Shown in pieces: positions 12,701 to 27,189 of a stretch of 64,000 nucleotides of DNA; the stretch's first letter is position 1, and the number at the start of each line of letters is the position of its first letter. Source of the stretch: Serilophus lunatus (taxonomy: Eukaryota; Chordata; Aves; Passeriformes; Eurylaimidae). The DNA lies in contig VXBA01004193.1 of assembly GCA_013399895.1 (NCBI GenBank), positions 1,229,913 through 1,293,912 of the forward strand, in the 5' to 3' direction. The notes beneath the pieces are model-generated. The model searched no databases. It was given only the letters and a program-made list of their open reading frames with translations, and was not told the DNA's origin. The position numbers and the translations under genes are program-made.

Positions 12701-15700
12701 TCTGCTTTTTCTGCAGCTTTCTTACTTACTTGAAGGCTGCCATCACACCCACCCTGTCTTCTCCACACTAAACACCCCATTTCACTCAATCTTCACTCAG
12801 TTCCAGCCCTCTGAGCAGGGCTGGAGCTCACACCCATTAATCAGCCCTGTCCAGAAGGGAGGTATCCAGATCCAGGGCAGCTGCCAAGACCCCAGAAGCA
12901 CTGACTGGAATAGAATAACATCATGTCTCCTACAGAATCTGCTTCTGGTCAGCATCTGCTCTTTTTGGAACATCTGAAATCAAAATCCATGACTCAAAAT
13001 CTATGAATCTGACTGTCCTCCCTACTGCAGTGCCTGATACTCTATAGGAAAGGGGACCAGACACATCCAACATGGTCCACTCTTGGCAAACCCAAGTTGG
13101 CTTTTACTTATCTCCTCTTCTACAAACTTTCAGGAGCTTGTTTGAGCAGAAAGCACTTTTCTTGCCTTTTTCCCCCTGTTGATATAGTGAATTCCCAGGG
13201 CTCAGACAAACCTCCATGGTCATTTTATGTGTAGGCACTACTGGAATATAAATAACCATCCCAAAAAGAAAAATGTGGCTTGGTTTGAACTCAGCACACT
13301 AGTTAGCCTGCCTGTAAAAAAAAACCACATAGACTTCTGGAGGAAATGTGATGATAACTGGACTTAAAAGTTGTTAAAAGTGAGAAATCCTGTTCTTTAA
13401 TTTAGGGCGAGAGTGACCTGGCAATTAGTCATAGGACAGGCTCCAGCTCAATTAAGACAAACAGCCCCATGTAATGGAAATGGTAATGTGACCAACAGGA
13501 GCAACCTGAGTTATAGCCTCAATTTTCTCCATGCCTGATGGATTTGAAATAAGTTCAAAGAAGGTCAAGTGGTTGAGTTTTCATTTGCTGATCTCACACA
13601 AAGTTTTTCTATCCATTTCTCCCTCCTTGTGAACTCCCTGGATTTGTCATCATTGTTCTGTCTCCCAGGTCTGAATTTCCCCAAGTTGTGTCTGTGCTCT
13701 GAAGGGGATCCAAAACAGAATGTCAGGTAGAAAGACTTTCTGAGCACAGCCTAAGAAGTGTCATTTCCCATTCTCTTTGCAAGTTATCTTCTGCCTGGTA
13801 TTTCTTGGACTTTTCCCTTTCACATTAGTCAGCTCAGACTTAAAAAGGGAGCAAAAAAGTAAAGTCTTGACAGTCTTTGCAGTGCTGTCCTTTGACCACC
13901 CAACGCAAAGTAGGGCCTGAAGCCACTTCAGTGCATCCAAGAATGCAAAGGAGGTTTGGGATGCATCTGCCTCCTGCTCTTCATGGAGCTTTGCAGGCTG
14001 GGAAAAGGGTGCAGTCACCCATTCCATGGGAAACGTGCCCAGGCTGAAGGCTTTGTGTGCCATTCCCGGCTGGAGAACACTCCCAATGCCCCTTCCCATT
14101 GCTGACAGCAGGACCCAGCCATGGTGAGATGGGAGCTGCCATCTCCAGGCTCTGTCCTGGCAGCCGTTCCCTTTTTACCTTCCACACCAAGGCAGCTCCT
14201 CCAACACTTGTGCAAGGCAGCAGTGCCATCCAGTGGCTCTAGCCTCGAGCCCCAGGCCCCCCACCCCCACCTCCGGGGCAAACCACCTCTATTTTCCATC
14301 TAATCCAAGGCAGGAATTCGCTGCAGGGATGACCAGCAGCTGTTACTGCAATAACAGGGTGTCTCCCATCAGCACTTCCCTTTATTGCATGGTCAGTGTC
14401 CCTCAAGTCACACAACTGATCTGGGGGAGGCACCATAAGGCAAAGGGATCTCTCCCCAGCCCCAGCAGCATGGCCAGGGCTCTCTTTGTAAATGCACTTT
14501 TCATCCATCCAGGTTGCACCTGCCAAGGCTCACAGGGCATTAACCCTGTTGCCACTGTGACCTTCCCCTTGCAGTTCATGGCCAGCCCCTCCCTGACACA
14601 CCAAAGCCCTGCACAGACCCCTGTGTGACCTGGTATGGCTCATCCTCTGATTTTAACCACCTGCTGAACCACCTTCCCCTTGTTTTAGATTGGAATTCTT
14701 CAGTTCCCAAGGCAGGAACTTCTGGAATTGGCCCTCTGGTCTCTCTGTGTCTCATTAGCTCTGCTGCCAACGTCACTGAACTGCAAAGCTTCAATTCCAC
14801 AGAATCAAAGTCACCTATTTACCCAGGGGCTCAGTGGCAAGTTCCCCCCACGACAGTCATCCCCTCTCCCTGTCCCAGCCTCCTGTGGCCCTGAGGTGCT
14901 GTTTTTTAGAACACAATTGCAAGGCTGCAGAAAATTCTCACTTCAATCCCCCTCTCTCAGACCTGAGATACCTCAGTAGATAAGAAATCCCTCCTCTCCT
15001 ATTTCTCTTTCAGAAGACAGTGAACTTAAAGTTACAGCATCTACTACAGGCTCAAATATCCAGCCTGCCTGAAATACAGGAATTTTGGGTAACACAGGCC
15101 CTTCTGGACAGCTTTTCAGTGTGGGAAAAGAAGAGCAGCTCCAGAATTCCAGCTAATGCAGTCTCAGCCTGTAGAAGCTCCCACTCATGGTGAAATCCGT
15201 TCATGTCCTACCAGCAGCCAGGAAACATCATTTCACAGCCAGAGACAACTCCTCAGCATCAGGAAATATCTTGGAATCTCCCAGGAGAACTGCTGCTCCC
15301 ACATTCTCCATGCAAAGCATCACACAGCCATTTCACCTGCCCCAAATTCCTTTAGTGTCAAAGCAGGTTTCCCACAAAAACTTGAAAAATTAAAGCAATA
15401 GTTGAGTGTCCTACTCCCTCAAGAGCTCTGTGCTGCATCTGGGCAGCAGCAAGAGCCCCCCAAAGAGGCAAAATCCACCTCACCCCCAGAGCATCCTCCC
15501 CCTCAGGTGGGGAGGGTTTGTGTCTTGTTTGGATCTTTACATCAGAACAGCAAATTTCCTGCTGCTGTTCAATTACAATATAAATCAGACACATCAGGCC
15601 AAGAGTCTCAGAAGCTATTAATTCCTGGGAAAAGGATAATGAAGCTAATAAAATTAGACTCTGCTGTCCCCAGAAGGCCACTGTGAGTTAGAGCCAAGGT

Positions 15701-18700
15701 GGGAACTGCCACAGCCCCATTTAATTGCATCGTGTGGGCCTGGGGCTGAGGGGGAGCAGGCAAAAATATGTGATTTGCTTATCAAACATTGCTTCTGAAG
15801 TAGCCACAGGGCAAGCATTTGTATTGGGAAGGCAACCACAAGGAAACAGCAGGGCAAGAGCCAGAAAGAAGGAATGTCCCAAGACAAGGTTGTGGTACAA
15901 CCCAGTTCCTGCCACTCCCAGCCTCAGATCCAAGTGAACTGCACTTGGCCCCACAGGGGCTGCAAGAGCTTCAAAGGCTGAGAAATGCACCCAGATCTGC
16001 AGCTGGGAGTCACAGCAGCACTGTCAAGACGTTTAATTCCTCACACATTCCTGCTTGTTTTGTCCTCAGCTCTGGCATCAAAACTCTGAGGAGGAAAAAA
16101 ACCCCCTATGTCTGAAAATTTAAATTCAGGAGCCTCTTATTTAAAGGTTTCCTGCCAAAATCCTTCTCCCTGATGGATTTTGTAGTGTCACAGATGATGC
16201 TGCATACTGAGCTTCCAAGGCTTTATCTGTGAACCACTGAATATTTGTTTAAAAATGAAGATGTTGAAGTGCCCCACTTATAAAAATCAACTCAGCAACG
16301 TCAGCATACAATGCTGCCTTATTCCTCCTGGAGAGATTCCCTTTTCTGTCCTTTGCAGCCCAGAAGGTTCTTCACTTGTAGGGCTGAATAGAAATGACCA
16401 GAGGTGACAGGATGAAGCCATTTCTGACTCCTGAGGAATAATAAAATCCCTTTTCCCAACCCACCTGCCCAGGAATGGCTGCTGCCCAGGTGGGGACCTG
16501 GAGGTTCAGAGAGCCTGTGCAGGGAAGGGGCTGGAATGGTTCCAGTTTGAAGAACTGGGAAGTAAAATGCTAATACTTGGCTGGAATTACATTCTTCAAG
16601 GCTGAGGTTTGTCTGGTGATAATTTGAAGAAGTTTTGGTGATAAAATCCTACCAAAAATTTCACTTTCATCCAAAAGTCTGTTTTCATCCCTGAAGTATC
16701 ATAATAAAAATGCCTTTTGCCATCACCCAGGGCTGAGAGACCTTCTGCACCTTCTCAATTTTGGAACTCAAACACGATCTAGACATTGTTTCCCATATGC
16801 TACAGACAGATGCTCCCTGAAAGGCTCGAGGATCAGTTTTGGGGAGAAATTTTCCTTCAAGAAAAGGCACTGAAGTCCCAGTTCCACCTGCATTTACCTC
16901 CTCATTCTATGTGCAGCAGTGCCATGGGAGTGTGAAGTGCAAAAGGAGCCCACAAGGCTTCCAGGCTCCTCCTGGATGGATATTTGCTGGAAAGAACTGC
17001 CCAGGGTGCTGCTAAAAATCAAATGGCAGCATCTGCTGAGCTGGGTCACAGCAGGTTCCAAGAAAAGCTGAGTCACCAGAGCACTGGTGCCCAATGAAAG
17101 GTTTTCCTCGTAGTAACAATATGAGTGACTAACTAAAAATCAACAATCCCAATAAAAATTGACATTAAAGTCCATGAGGGGCAGTGTGCCAATAGCTGAT
17201 CATTTGTGCTAACAAAGCAAAGCCTTGCTGGGTGCAGACAGAGGCCTGTGAGCCAGTTCAGACTCATAATATAACTTGAACAGTCACCTAAAACCAGGTG
17301 AGAACTGACCTGGGCCTTCCTTTACCCCCCACAATTCAAAACATTTGGGGTCTCACACACTTTCTCTGTCTGGAGCCTCCACAAGCTCAAGGCAGAGGCA
17401 GCAAGGGGGTAACAGAGCACAGTTAAGGCACTGGGAGCACCAAGCCCTTGCTCTCCAGCCTGGAACAGGAACGTGCAGGAGGCAAACAGAGGGAACTCAC
17501 AGGGTATCTGTGAGGGATCACCAAGTCCTCCCAGCCTCTGGTTGTCTTTTGGCTCAGTGCAACTCTTGGTGCATCAGGCCCTTGGGATGCTCCAGCATCA
17601 GAAGGATAAAACAGGCACCATCATCTTCCAGGGAGGCAGATCAGTGCATCCTTACTGACTCAGAACTGCAGGAACTGGGGCAGTTTGCCTCAGGTTTGAC
17701 CTGGTCACTGATCCCTCTGCATCCAAGGGATGCACAGCTCAGCTCCTCCCAGGGAGAACTTCTGCAAGCCTTCACCCAGGGACAGACATCAGCTCTCCCA
17801 GGGGCTCCAAAGGCACTTTTCCTGCAGGGCCACGTTCCTTCCTCAGCTGATCCAGGACAGGCTGCTTTTCCCCCGCCTGCCACACCCTGGAGCTCATGGT
17901 GCTGCTCTGTCCCCTAAAACAACCCACAGCAGGGCCAGGCAATTCCCACCCACTGGGCTCTGCACTGCTGGACTCGTGAGCTCTGTAAAATGCAGCTCCA
18001 TGCCTGGTGCAAGCAGACAGCAAAGGAAAACACAAATACTCACGTCTCTGACCAAAACCTCCAACACACCCAAGCTAATTTACAGTTTGAAGAAACCAAG
18101 TTTGGCATCACTGCTGGGGTTTTTCCCCCTCAGAGATCTGTTAATTCCTTACATGGCATCTATGGCAGGGAAGCCAGTGATTATGGGATGGGAACTTCTG
18201 CCAGAGCAAAGCAAATTGAGTAAGAATGAGAAAACCAATGGAGAGGGCAAGCAGCTGGATCCACTTAGGGCATTATTTTTAGCAAACATCTGCCAAAGGA
18301 CCCAAAGTAGAATGGCAAAGTCCCTGGAGCACAGATGAGCCCAAGAGCAGCCCCTGCTTTGTATCAGAGTGGGATTTGCCATGAGGGAGCTGTCAGCACA
18401 CACAGGGCTCAGCTCACCCCTGGGAGATGCTGCAGGCACAGAGGACCCCATCAGACGTGTCTGGGGGACAAAGGCCTCGTGGGACAGAGGCTCTGGGCCA
18501 GCAGGATCCCACATCCCCAGGAGACAGGGCTGGGAGGCACCACCAAGGTCAGCCAGACCACCACCAGTCCACCAGGCTAAAGACAACATCTGGAATGGGA
18601 ACAGGCCCAAGGACTAGAAGGAGGATGCAAAAACTGTGTCTATGACAAATCTTTTTGTAAGGAATGGTATTAAAACCTAATTTGACAGTTTACTTTTAAC

Positions 18701-21700
18701 AGTCCTCTAAAATCAAGCTATTATTTTTTAAGAGTACCCTGAGGACTCATAAATAATAGCTAGTAAGTTCAAAGAACTCTTTTTTCCTCAAGTACAAACC
18801 AGATGCATTAAGAAAACAGTGGGTCTGGGATCCTTCTGTTAGTCAGGCCCTGCTGATGAGCAACTTCATGTTTCACCAGGCAGGAGCTTTGCCCAGCACT
18901 AATCAACTTACTCATTCCCAGAATTAGTCATTTGCCTGTTTTTAAACTCACTCTTAGGGCTCGTGAGTCTCCTACAAGTGTGGTTCCTCATTAATTTCAT
19001 TCCTCATAATGGGAGATCTTTGCATGTTCTTTTGGACTTCCTGACAGGTCCCAAGGAGCTCCCCAGAGCCACAGTGGCCACTTTCACCAGGGTTACTCTT
19101 TAGAGAACCTAAACTTTGATTGACAGGAGCTGACACTTGAGGCAATTCCTGGAGCAGGAGGGAGCCCACACCAGAGCAGGTTTTTTCCAGCCATCTCAAG
19201 CACAAGAATTGCCCAGCACATCTCACCACAAACAGATGTGCAAACAGCTGGGAGCCTTCCTGACTCAGAGCAGGGCCACAAGCCAAGCTTCCAGCTCCTT
19301 CACTGACTCACATCCATCTTGCTGTCACCTTCCCAGCAAGTCACTGCTTTGTGGGACACATTTCCTCCCTCACTTTACAGCAAGAGCTGCCTGAAACAGG
19401 GACAAAAGGAAAGGTTTTAAACCACAGTTTATTGACCAGAAACTGAGGCACAGATTTAAGTGATTTGTCCAGGCTTAAAGAGGGGTCTCAGGGGCTGGTG
19501 CATCATCCCCAGCTCCTCTCCTGAGCACAAGAGGTTTATCCACAGCCTGAAGAGAGGTCAGTCCTAAAGCTACAGCTCCTGATGGACAACATCCTCCAAA
19601 AGGTTGGTCCTTTACAAGCTCCTCTGTCTGCAGCTCAGGGAAATCATGCAGAAAACAGCAATGCTGCCTCCTGTCCAGAATATCCCTACAGCTTCCAGGG
19701 ACTGTGTATGGATGGGAAAAAAGTCCAGGCTGGAATCAACCAAAATGCCCCTAAAGCAGCTCAGGCCTCAAGTTTCCCTCTTAACCTCTTCTCCTCAAAG
19801 TGCTGAGTGCAGGGGGAAACACCCTGGGTCTTGCCAATGGAGAGGAGCAAACCCACACCAGTGACTGCATGGAAGAGGAATTTGGGTGGAAAAGGAGCCT
19901 TAAAAGGGAATCACTTGGAAGTGCTACTGCCTGGTGAGAAGTATAAAAGAATTAGATCATTTCAGAAATATTTACAGCTTCACTGCATTGCTGCAGAAAA
20001 GGCTCATGCTGCCATGTTTAATTTATTTCAGACTTGGAAGAATAAATCTCATTAAGGGCCTGTGCTTTCTTTTCACAAGGAGAAAGCATGTGTTCACACT
20101 TTAGATAATTGCAACCATCCCTGGCTTTAAAAATAAACCCTTGTGCATCAGCATGGGCTCTGAATGCAGGAATCCAAGGGGCTCCAGCTCAAGGAGTCCT
20201 ATAAGGATGAAGGAGGCAGCAGGAGGAGCCCAAACTGGGCATCAAGGGGAAAAGGAATCCTCTCAAAGGGAGAAATTGCTCCCTGTAAACATGGACATTG
20301 CTCCAAACCAGGAATTAAGAGGGGATATTGTGTCCCCACTTTGACCCCATGACAGCAGCAAAGCCAGAGTGCCACACAGAGCTGGCAATCCCACTATAAC
20401 CAGTGCAGGGATCCCACCTGCACTGCCAACATCACCTGAGAGCTCTTGTTCCACAAATATCTCCTTCTTGTGCACTGACATCCACAGTGAGCCCATCTGT
20501 GCCCTAAGTTTTATCAGGAGGACAGTATCAAGCACAAGGCCACACTTAAATATGCTGCCAACCTCAGAGGCAGAGAAAACCAGTTTGTTTTACGTGAGCT
20601 CATGCTGATTTTTCATTTTTTTTTACTGCACATTCACCTCTGAGTTGGAGATTTTACTGTTCTGTCACGTGCAGTTCAAGCCATGGCAGTTATTTTCCTT
20701 CCATACCCATTTCATGGCTCTGTCCATGGTTTTTACTGCACAGAAAGTCCCTGTCTACACATGGAGAGGCCTCACACCAACAGTCCAAGGCACAGATGGT
20801 GTCTCTGCCAACAGAACTGAGGATGAAAAGGGAAGTTTTACACACAGAGAAGATTCAGAGGACCTGAGGAGACCCAGCTGAGGCACTGATGTCTGCCTTG
20901 CTCTGGAAGGGCTCTCACAAAACATCATCTGTGGCTCACAAAGCCTCTAAAATTACATAAACTGCATCTTAATGGAGAGCCTGGGCATGAGGAGAAATCG
21001 CTTGTGGAGTAATGGGCTCTTTGCAACACAGCTCTGGCAGCAGGGAAGTTTATTAGGAATGAGAATCTGTTGTGCTTTGAGCAGGAGTGGGATAAGTTTC
21101 CTTTAAATACCATCACTGAAAGCCATATAGAACAGAAGACAGCAGCAAGGAGCAGAATGCACCCAGACACATCTGTCTTGTGCTATCCTAGCAAAATTAA
21201 GAGGTTAGAAATGCTCTTTTTTCCAGGTTTTATTTTAAATTTTGTGGTTACTTCAGTTTGAGAGGAGCTAAGGAGACAAGAATTTCCTGCCTTGGCAAGA
21301 GTGTGAGGAAGCTTGGAGAGCCCAGTCCCAGCCTGGCACAAGAGCACACCCTGCTCCAGGGAAACATGGCCCCAGCCTCTCCAGTGGGGTGGGACTGATG
21401 AAAAACCAAGGCACAGCCAGGAATTACTCTGTGCTCATGGCTGGGAATGTCAGATGGGACAGCAAAAAAAGGGGAGACACTTCACTGCATTCCATGGAAC
21501 AGCCTCATCCCCCTCCCCAAACACCCCTGACAGACCCATGACTCAACTCCCCTGGCTCAGATCTGTTTGTCCTGCTGTATCTGTGCCCCCATCACAGGCA
21601 AACCCTGCACCCTGGTTAATCTGACACTGAGCATCATGGTGCTGTAATTGTCATTCCAATCTTGATGGATCAGCACATGGAGAAACATGCTCATTTTTAT

Positions 21701-24244
21701 TTTGAGCTCTTTCCCAACACCTTTAAGATGGTTCTGAGCTGGTTTTGTCCCTTTCCTGCCTGATGATTAAGAGTGACTGGAGCTGCTCTGCCTGCTCTGT
21801 GCTAAGTGCTTCCCCAGCAAGGTGAGTGCTGGCAGGAGAGATCATTATGAGCAAGGAGGATTCCAGGGAATGGACAGTGATGTGTTCAGGGCTGGGCTTT
21901 GTATCCTCACCAGACCATCAAAGCCAGGTAATTGCTAAAGACAGAAGTCTCCACAGGATGCCACCTTCTCGCTTCAGGGAGAGCTGCCCCTGCTTTGCTG
22001 CACTGAAGCAGAGGAATGGATTTATTTCCTAATACTCCACAACTCAGATCTCCTGGAATCACAACAAGCCACCCTGCAGACTCAATCTCCTCTTCCCTGA
22101 TGGTGCCTCAGTGCAGATTTGACATCTTATTTCAACATCTTTGGAGAGGGGAGAGCCCCGCAGCCTCTCTAGCTCATAAACCACACAGCTCAAAAATGGG
22201 ATGGGGTTTCATTTGGTTTTCCACACTCCCGGGCCTGGCAGACACAGGGATTTCAGGGTTCTGTTCCTCCTGATTTTGCTCCTTTAAATACATCACAGCC
22301 CTTGGAATACCTTCCTGCTGATTCCTTCTGCACATGTGAGAACATCTACACATTTTCCTTTCCTGCCTGGTGTTGGATCTGTCCCTTGTACAACACAAAG
22401 GGCCACGTGTGGTTTCCTGGACCAAAGAAAAATGAGCTGAATTAACCAACTGCACCCCTGCAAACTGGAAGCACGGGTTTCCCTCAGAGGGTGCCCACAA
22501 TTACTGCAGGAGACTTCAGAATAAAGACTATTAAGGATAGTTTTTATCCTAAAATAGGCAAACACCCAGGCAAAGCAACAAACCATTGCTCCAGGGAGCA
22601 TCAGTGCAGCCAGGGAATGGGGTTATTGCCAGAAACCAGGCTAAACGTGGAATTTCACACCCTGTGTGACACATGTTTCCTGGCAAGTTCATCCCACTTA
22701 TCCTCTAATTCTTCATTGAATATAAACACTGGGTCCTTCCTGGCCAAGCCCTAAAGGCAACTTGGCTCCATCCTCTGCCATCAGGGCACAGAACAGGTGA
22801 AGGTCTCAGGCAAAGGTTACCCAGTTCTTTCCCACACACTGGGCACTGGCTGGGGATCAATTTGGGTGGGATGGCACAAACCTATGACTATTGAAGACAA
22901 TAAATGAGAAACTGCATCTGGGGAGGAGTCATTTTAACCCCCAGACACGTAACAGAACAAGATTAGAAAGAAGCAGGACCTGCACATCACTCCCAGGGCA
23001 GCGCATGGCAGCTCCAGTGAACACCAACAAGTGATCCCCACCTACACCAGCAAGAGCTTGGCCCCCAAATTCCCCACAACCTTGCCAAGGTTCATTGCAA
23101 ACCTTGGGAGGGGCAGCAGTGCCAGTTTCCTGCATTGCCAAGGTGCAGGAGCAGCTGGATGCACAGCCAGAACCTCGGATCTCAGCCCTGAAATGTGCTT
23201 GTGCACAGCTCTTCCCTCATTCCAGCAACCAGAAGCTCTGCTGCCTTGGCACAGAAAGTTATCTCCACAGGCATGAATTTAAATATAAATGGAAAGCACA
23301 AGCAATTCCACATCATGGAAAAACTCAGTGTGCTCAAACAGATGGATTTTACAGCCTCAATTATTACATTTCATTGTCTTGTGCTGGCAAAGTCCAAGCT
23401 TCATTATGCTACAGAAACAACCCCCGGGCTGCTGACAGGCTGTTCTTTTGGAAGAGAAGAGCAAGTGGGCAACCACAATGTGGGGCATTCTGGGCAACCC
23501 AGAGGACAATGCCCCAAGGTCACCCCGGGGCCCAGAGAGTCACAATCTACATCCTGCCTGCCAGAGATGCTTCAGTGGACAAATTTAATATTTCCCAAAG
23601 GAAAAAAGAAGTGAAGACCCCCATCTTTTTGCTCCTGCCACCTTCCCTGTGCAGGAGAATCAAGGAGGGCAAGCCTGGAAATAAGGCAGGAGCCATCTTT
23701 GGGCTGGACCAGCTGCCCTGGGACATGGTCAGGCTTTCCAAATAAAGAAACACATGTCACAGGTGACCTGGGGAAAAGCTGTCCAGCAGGAGGGACTCAA
23801 AGCTCTCACAACATCAAACAGACCCATTTTTATGGTACTTTCAGGCAAAACTTAACAAGAGACCCCGAAACAGAGAACTCCTGAGAGAGCTACAAAAGCA
23901 GCTGGTTTCCAATACATCCAATACAAGCCCTGAGACCCGTTTCCTGACCCTCCTTAGTTTTCCACATCGTGGAACGCCCCAGTTTTGACAGCCAGAGAAG
24001 CACAAGCTGCAAGAAGCTTGACCAGCCCTCCCTGCTCCCTCTCTCCCAGAGGCACAGGGGGCAGATGCAGCACAAAAACAAGTGCCAGCACCTACAAACT
24101 GCTGCTCCCCCCTTCCTGCCCAGCCCAGCCCAGCCGGGAACAGGCTTCCTCCAGCAGACACGCTCCCAAATCCATGAATGAACACAGAACCATCCCTGAG
24201 CAGCAGAGCCACTCCTTGGGACGGTGCCAGCACTTCACACACTC
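9766..24244. other. Intergenic region with little structure
   Basis: Fourteen kilobases of single-copy sequence with no recognised transposon. It alternates GC-richer stretches (9.8-10.5, 11.8-12.2, 17.3-18.6 kb) with short AT-rich patches (11.08-11.20, 13.38-13.48, 18.64-18.78 kb) that carry a few homeodomain or GATA-like sites. Open frames reach about 200 codons on the + strand near 17.3-18.3 kb, but they have shadow frames on both strands, no domain, and no consistent splice sites. Confidence 0.55.
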
Positions 24245-24380
24245 CTTTTATTTACAGCTTCTGTGACAATTTGTCTTCCTAGAACTGCCACTGGATTGTA
24301 TCTATTATTTAATGTTTTGTCTCTGTGATACTCTGTAATTTATACCAGGCCTTAATAACACATTAAAAGCCTTATGCTGT
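24245..24380. promoter_or_regulatory. AT-rich candidate conserved block
   Basis: Non-repetitive AT-rich sequence with SOX-like ACAATTTGTC, TATTATTTAATG, TAATTTATACC and CTTAATAACACATTAAAAG. No coding potential is apparent. Confidence 0.28.
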
Positions 24381-25397
24381 TATTTTCTTTGCCATCACGC
24401 TCCTCAAAAGTGTGAGCAGCAAATTCAGCCACAGCTCCAGAGCATCCCTGGTACACCCAGCCTGGAGTATTCACCCTCCTGACAGTGAAAAGCCCTGGTG
24501 CTCTGCAGGAGAAGAATTCCTGCTCTGCCATGGCCAGAGGAGCAGAAGTAGATGAATTTCTCCTCCTGTAAATGCAATTAAAGGCACAGGCAGTGGGCAG
24601 GCCCTCAGGGGAGACTTGATAGCAGCAGAGTTTTTTCCTGTCCTCAAGTACCAAGTCTTTCTGCTTTTTCAGCATTGGATACACCACTGAGTTTCAGAAA
24701 CAACCAGAGGCCCAAGGCATTTAAAACATGAAATGATTATTTTCCAAACCAAGAAGAAATAAAGTATTAAGAAACAGCAGCTTTTTCATTGAATGAAGCC
24801 TCCTGGAAACATTTGTTCCCATTAAAATGAAGTAAAAACTACTGATGTTCCCCTAAAACCTGAGGGTTTGAGAGTCTTCCAAACATGGATCACTGCTGAT
24901 AAACAGTTTTTTGCAATGAATCTCTTCACAGTCCTTGTTAATCAAACATGACAGAACTTCCAGCCTTACTTAGAACCAGCTGAAATTCTTGCTTCCCCCC
25001 AAAACCCCACAGTATCAGTGGCTCAGAATTCCTGATGGTCACAAACCAACCTCCAAACTTATAAACTGAATTTACCCTTGGCCCAAGCTGGGGAGGAGCC
25101 CCAGACAGAGATATCACAGCAGAAAACACTGGGACACACCCCAGGCACCCTAAAAACACCTGCCCAGGCCCCACACGAGCACCCACAACTTGCACAACAG
25201 AGAGGGAGCTTTGCAACCTGATTTCTCACACTTTGCAGTGCTTCAGAGACACAGAAATGCCACTGTGAGCCCCATGCTCTCACCTGTGCACAATGGGGGT
25301 GACACAAAAGGAAAGCTGCCACCTCAGCCCATTGTTTCCACCTCTCCCACCTGCACCCCCACCAGCCTCCAGTTCTTCTCCAATGGTTAAAGTGCTT

Positions 25398-25635
25398 GAT
25401 GTAATTAGCTCTTAATTGTAAGCAGCTGTAGCCATTATCAGTTTAATTCCTAATTAATTGTTACAATTATTGTTGCCTTGCTTACCCTGTCTTAGGAAGG
25501 GTTTGTTAGGGAAGCAAATGTAACACGTTAATTAAGCCGCTACCAAATTTTTAGCGTTTAATTAAATATTCTAAATCTGTTGCTATATCTCCTCCATTAA
25601 CAATTAATGAGTCAGGGGTCAAGTAAACGAGTCTT
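25398..25635. promoter_or_regulatory. Candidate conserved enhancer rich in homeodomain and SOX sites
   Basis: This roughly 240-bp AT-rich island has at least eight TAAT/ATTA homeodomain cores (TAATTAG, TTAATTG, TAATTAATTG, TTAATTAAG, TTTAATTAAAT, CAATTAATG). It also has a SOX-like trio, ATTGTT (25457-25462), ACAAT (25463-25467) and ATTGTT (25469-25474), an E-box CAGCTG, and a terminal GTAAACG forkhead-like site. It breaks sharply with the CT/AG-rich sequence on both sides. No open frame or repeat explains it. Conservation is inferred from composition only. Confidence 0.5.
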
Positions 25636-27189
25636 AACCTGCATCCTGGTCTGCTGGCACAAGGCTGAGACCTTTATTGCAGCAGAGGGAAAGCTGAAGT
25701 TGCTTCTCATCCTCAAAACCACGTGGGCAACAAAAGTTCTACAAGCACATCCTTTCCCTTAACCCAGCATTGCCTGGGGTGTACAGGCCCAAAATCATCG
25801 TGTTTGCAGCAATTAAAGGAGGAATTCTGTAAGAGAAAGAGAATCTCAGGTATCCCAGTCCACTGAGGGTCAGCAGAGCTGCTGTGCCACTGCTGGGGCT
25901 GGAAAAGGGGCAGGATCAGGGAGCTGAGGCTTGGCAGGGAGGTGCAGCACATTGACGAGTTATAGAGGGGACAGAGCCTGATCCCACCCCAGCTCCATGG
26001 AAAAGGACTTGGAGGTGAGTTCAGGCCAGGCTGAAAATGGGAATTGGTGCTGTCCAACAAACCATGCGAGGGATGGACACATCTCCCTTCCCCTGACCTT
26101 CCTCACTCTTTTTGGGGGGTGTTCAGTGGTTATGCCATTGGAAACACCAAAACACGAGGCTATAAACACCTTCCAAACATTGTACCAAGGAAATCCCACT
26201 CATTACAGTGTGAGGGTGGGACACAGGCAAACCCACCAGAGCAGGAGAGAGCACAGGGAGCAGAGATTCAGGTTTGTTTGCTTTATTAACACTCTCATGC
26301 CTCGATTTTCTCATTCTGATGGAAAAACTCTCCCATTGTTTGCTCTGAGCTTTAGCAGCACAGTAAAAGGCACCTCTCAGTCAGGTTACCTGTGTCCCCA
26401 CAGAGCTGCCTGCACATCCAGAGCAGGGCAAGGGATGAGCTTCCTCTGCAGCAGCCAAGAACCTACACTTTGTCTCACTGGACTCTGCGGGTGTGTGATG
26501 CAGGTGCATCCAAAGGAATTTTGGCTGAGCACGTGTAAAATTCTGGGAAAACGGCACCAGGAAACACTCAGAGCCCTCTCTTCTCTGGAATTCCTCCCAG
26601 ACTCATCATCATCATCTTCACCACACAGAGGACAGGATTTCTCTGAATGTTATTGTCTTAACCAAGGGCTTGGTTCTGTGCTGCCTCACCAGCCTCCCAC
26701 CCACTGCTGTGCTGGCCACAGCCAGAGCCCTCCAGTTCTCCAGCTTGTGAAAAGAGTCTCCAAAAGCTCATTTGCTGCCACAGCCTGGAACAAACAGCTC
26801 AACTACCAGCCCAGCTCACCAGCTCCACGTGGGGACCTTCAGCAGCTTAACAAATCCATTCTCTGAGCTTGGCTTAAACTGCAAGAGTAATTCAGCAGGT
26901 GCTGTGTTTGGCAGGATCCTGTGGAACCACAAGATTTACCCCTCAGATGATGTTTTCTCATGCACCACAGCACCTCTCATCCATTTTTCCCTGGAGGAAG
27001 CCCTTATTTCCCACACGTGCACACAGGGACGTGTGTGGCTTCTCCCTCTCTCAGACGTGCCCCTTTCCACAGCCATGTGCCCCCTTGTTTTCAGACTAAC
27101 ATGATTTCATCTCTCCCCAAGCCTGTCCCTGCACCAGGGCTGCTCTTTTCCAAGCAGGGGGTTTCACTTCCAATGCAGAGAGACATTGG
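25636..27189. other. Intergenic region
   Basis: Contains a 289-codon open frame (25997-26866, +) with an ATG but no recognisable domain; its codon stretch is crossed by other frames and shows no exon structure. An (ATC)4 run lies near 26604. No gene is called. Confidence 0.5.

Noticed and set aside
17179..17205. Stretch GGGCAGTGTGCCAATAGCTG reminiscent of miR-34b/c
   Set aside because: Several bases differ in the mature region, and no complementary arm forms a miR-34-like hairpin in the flanks.
25997..26866. 289-codon frame beginning MEKDLE, with GTGAGT just after the sixth codon
   Set aside because: The ATG and donor-like sequence look exonic, but no domain, signal peptide, promoter or matching acceptor was found. 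The frame continues into sequence with frames on other strands.
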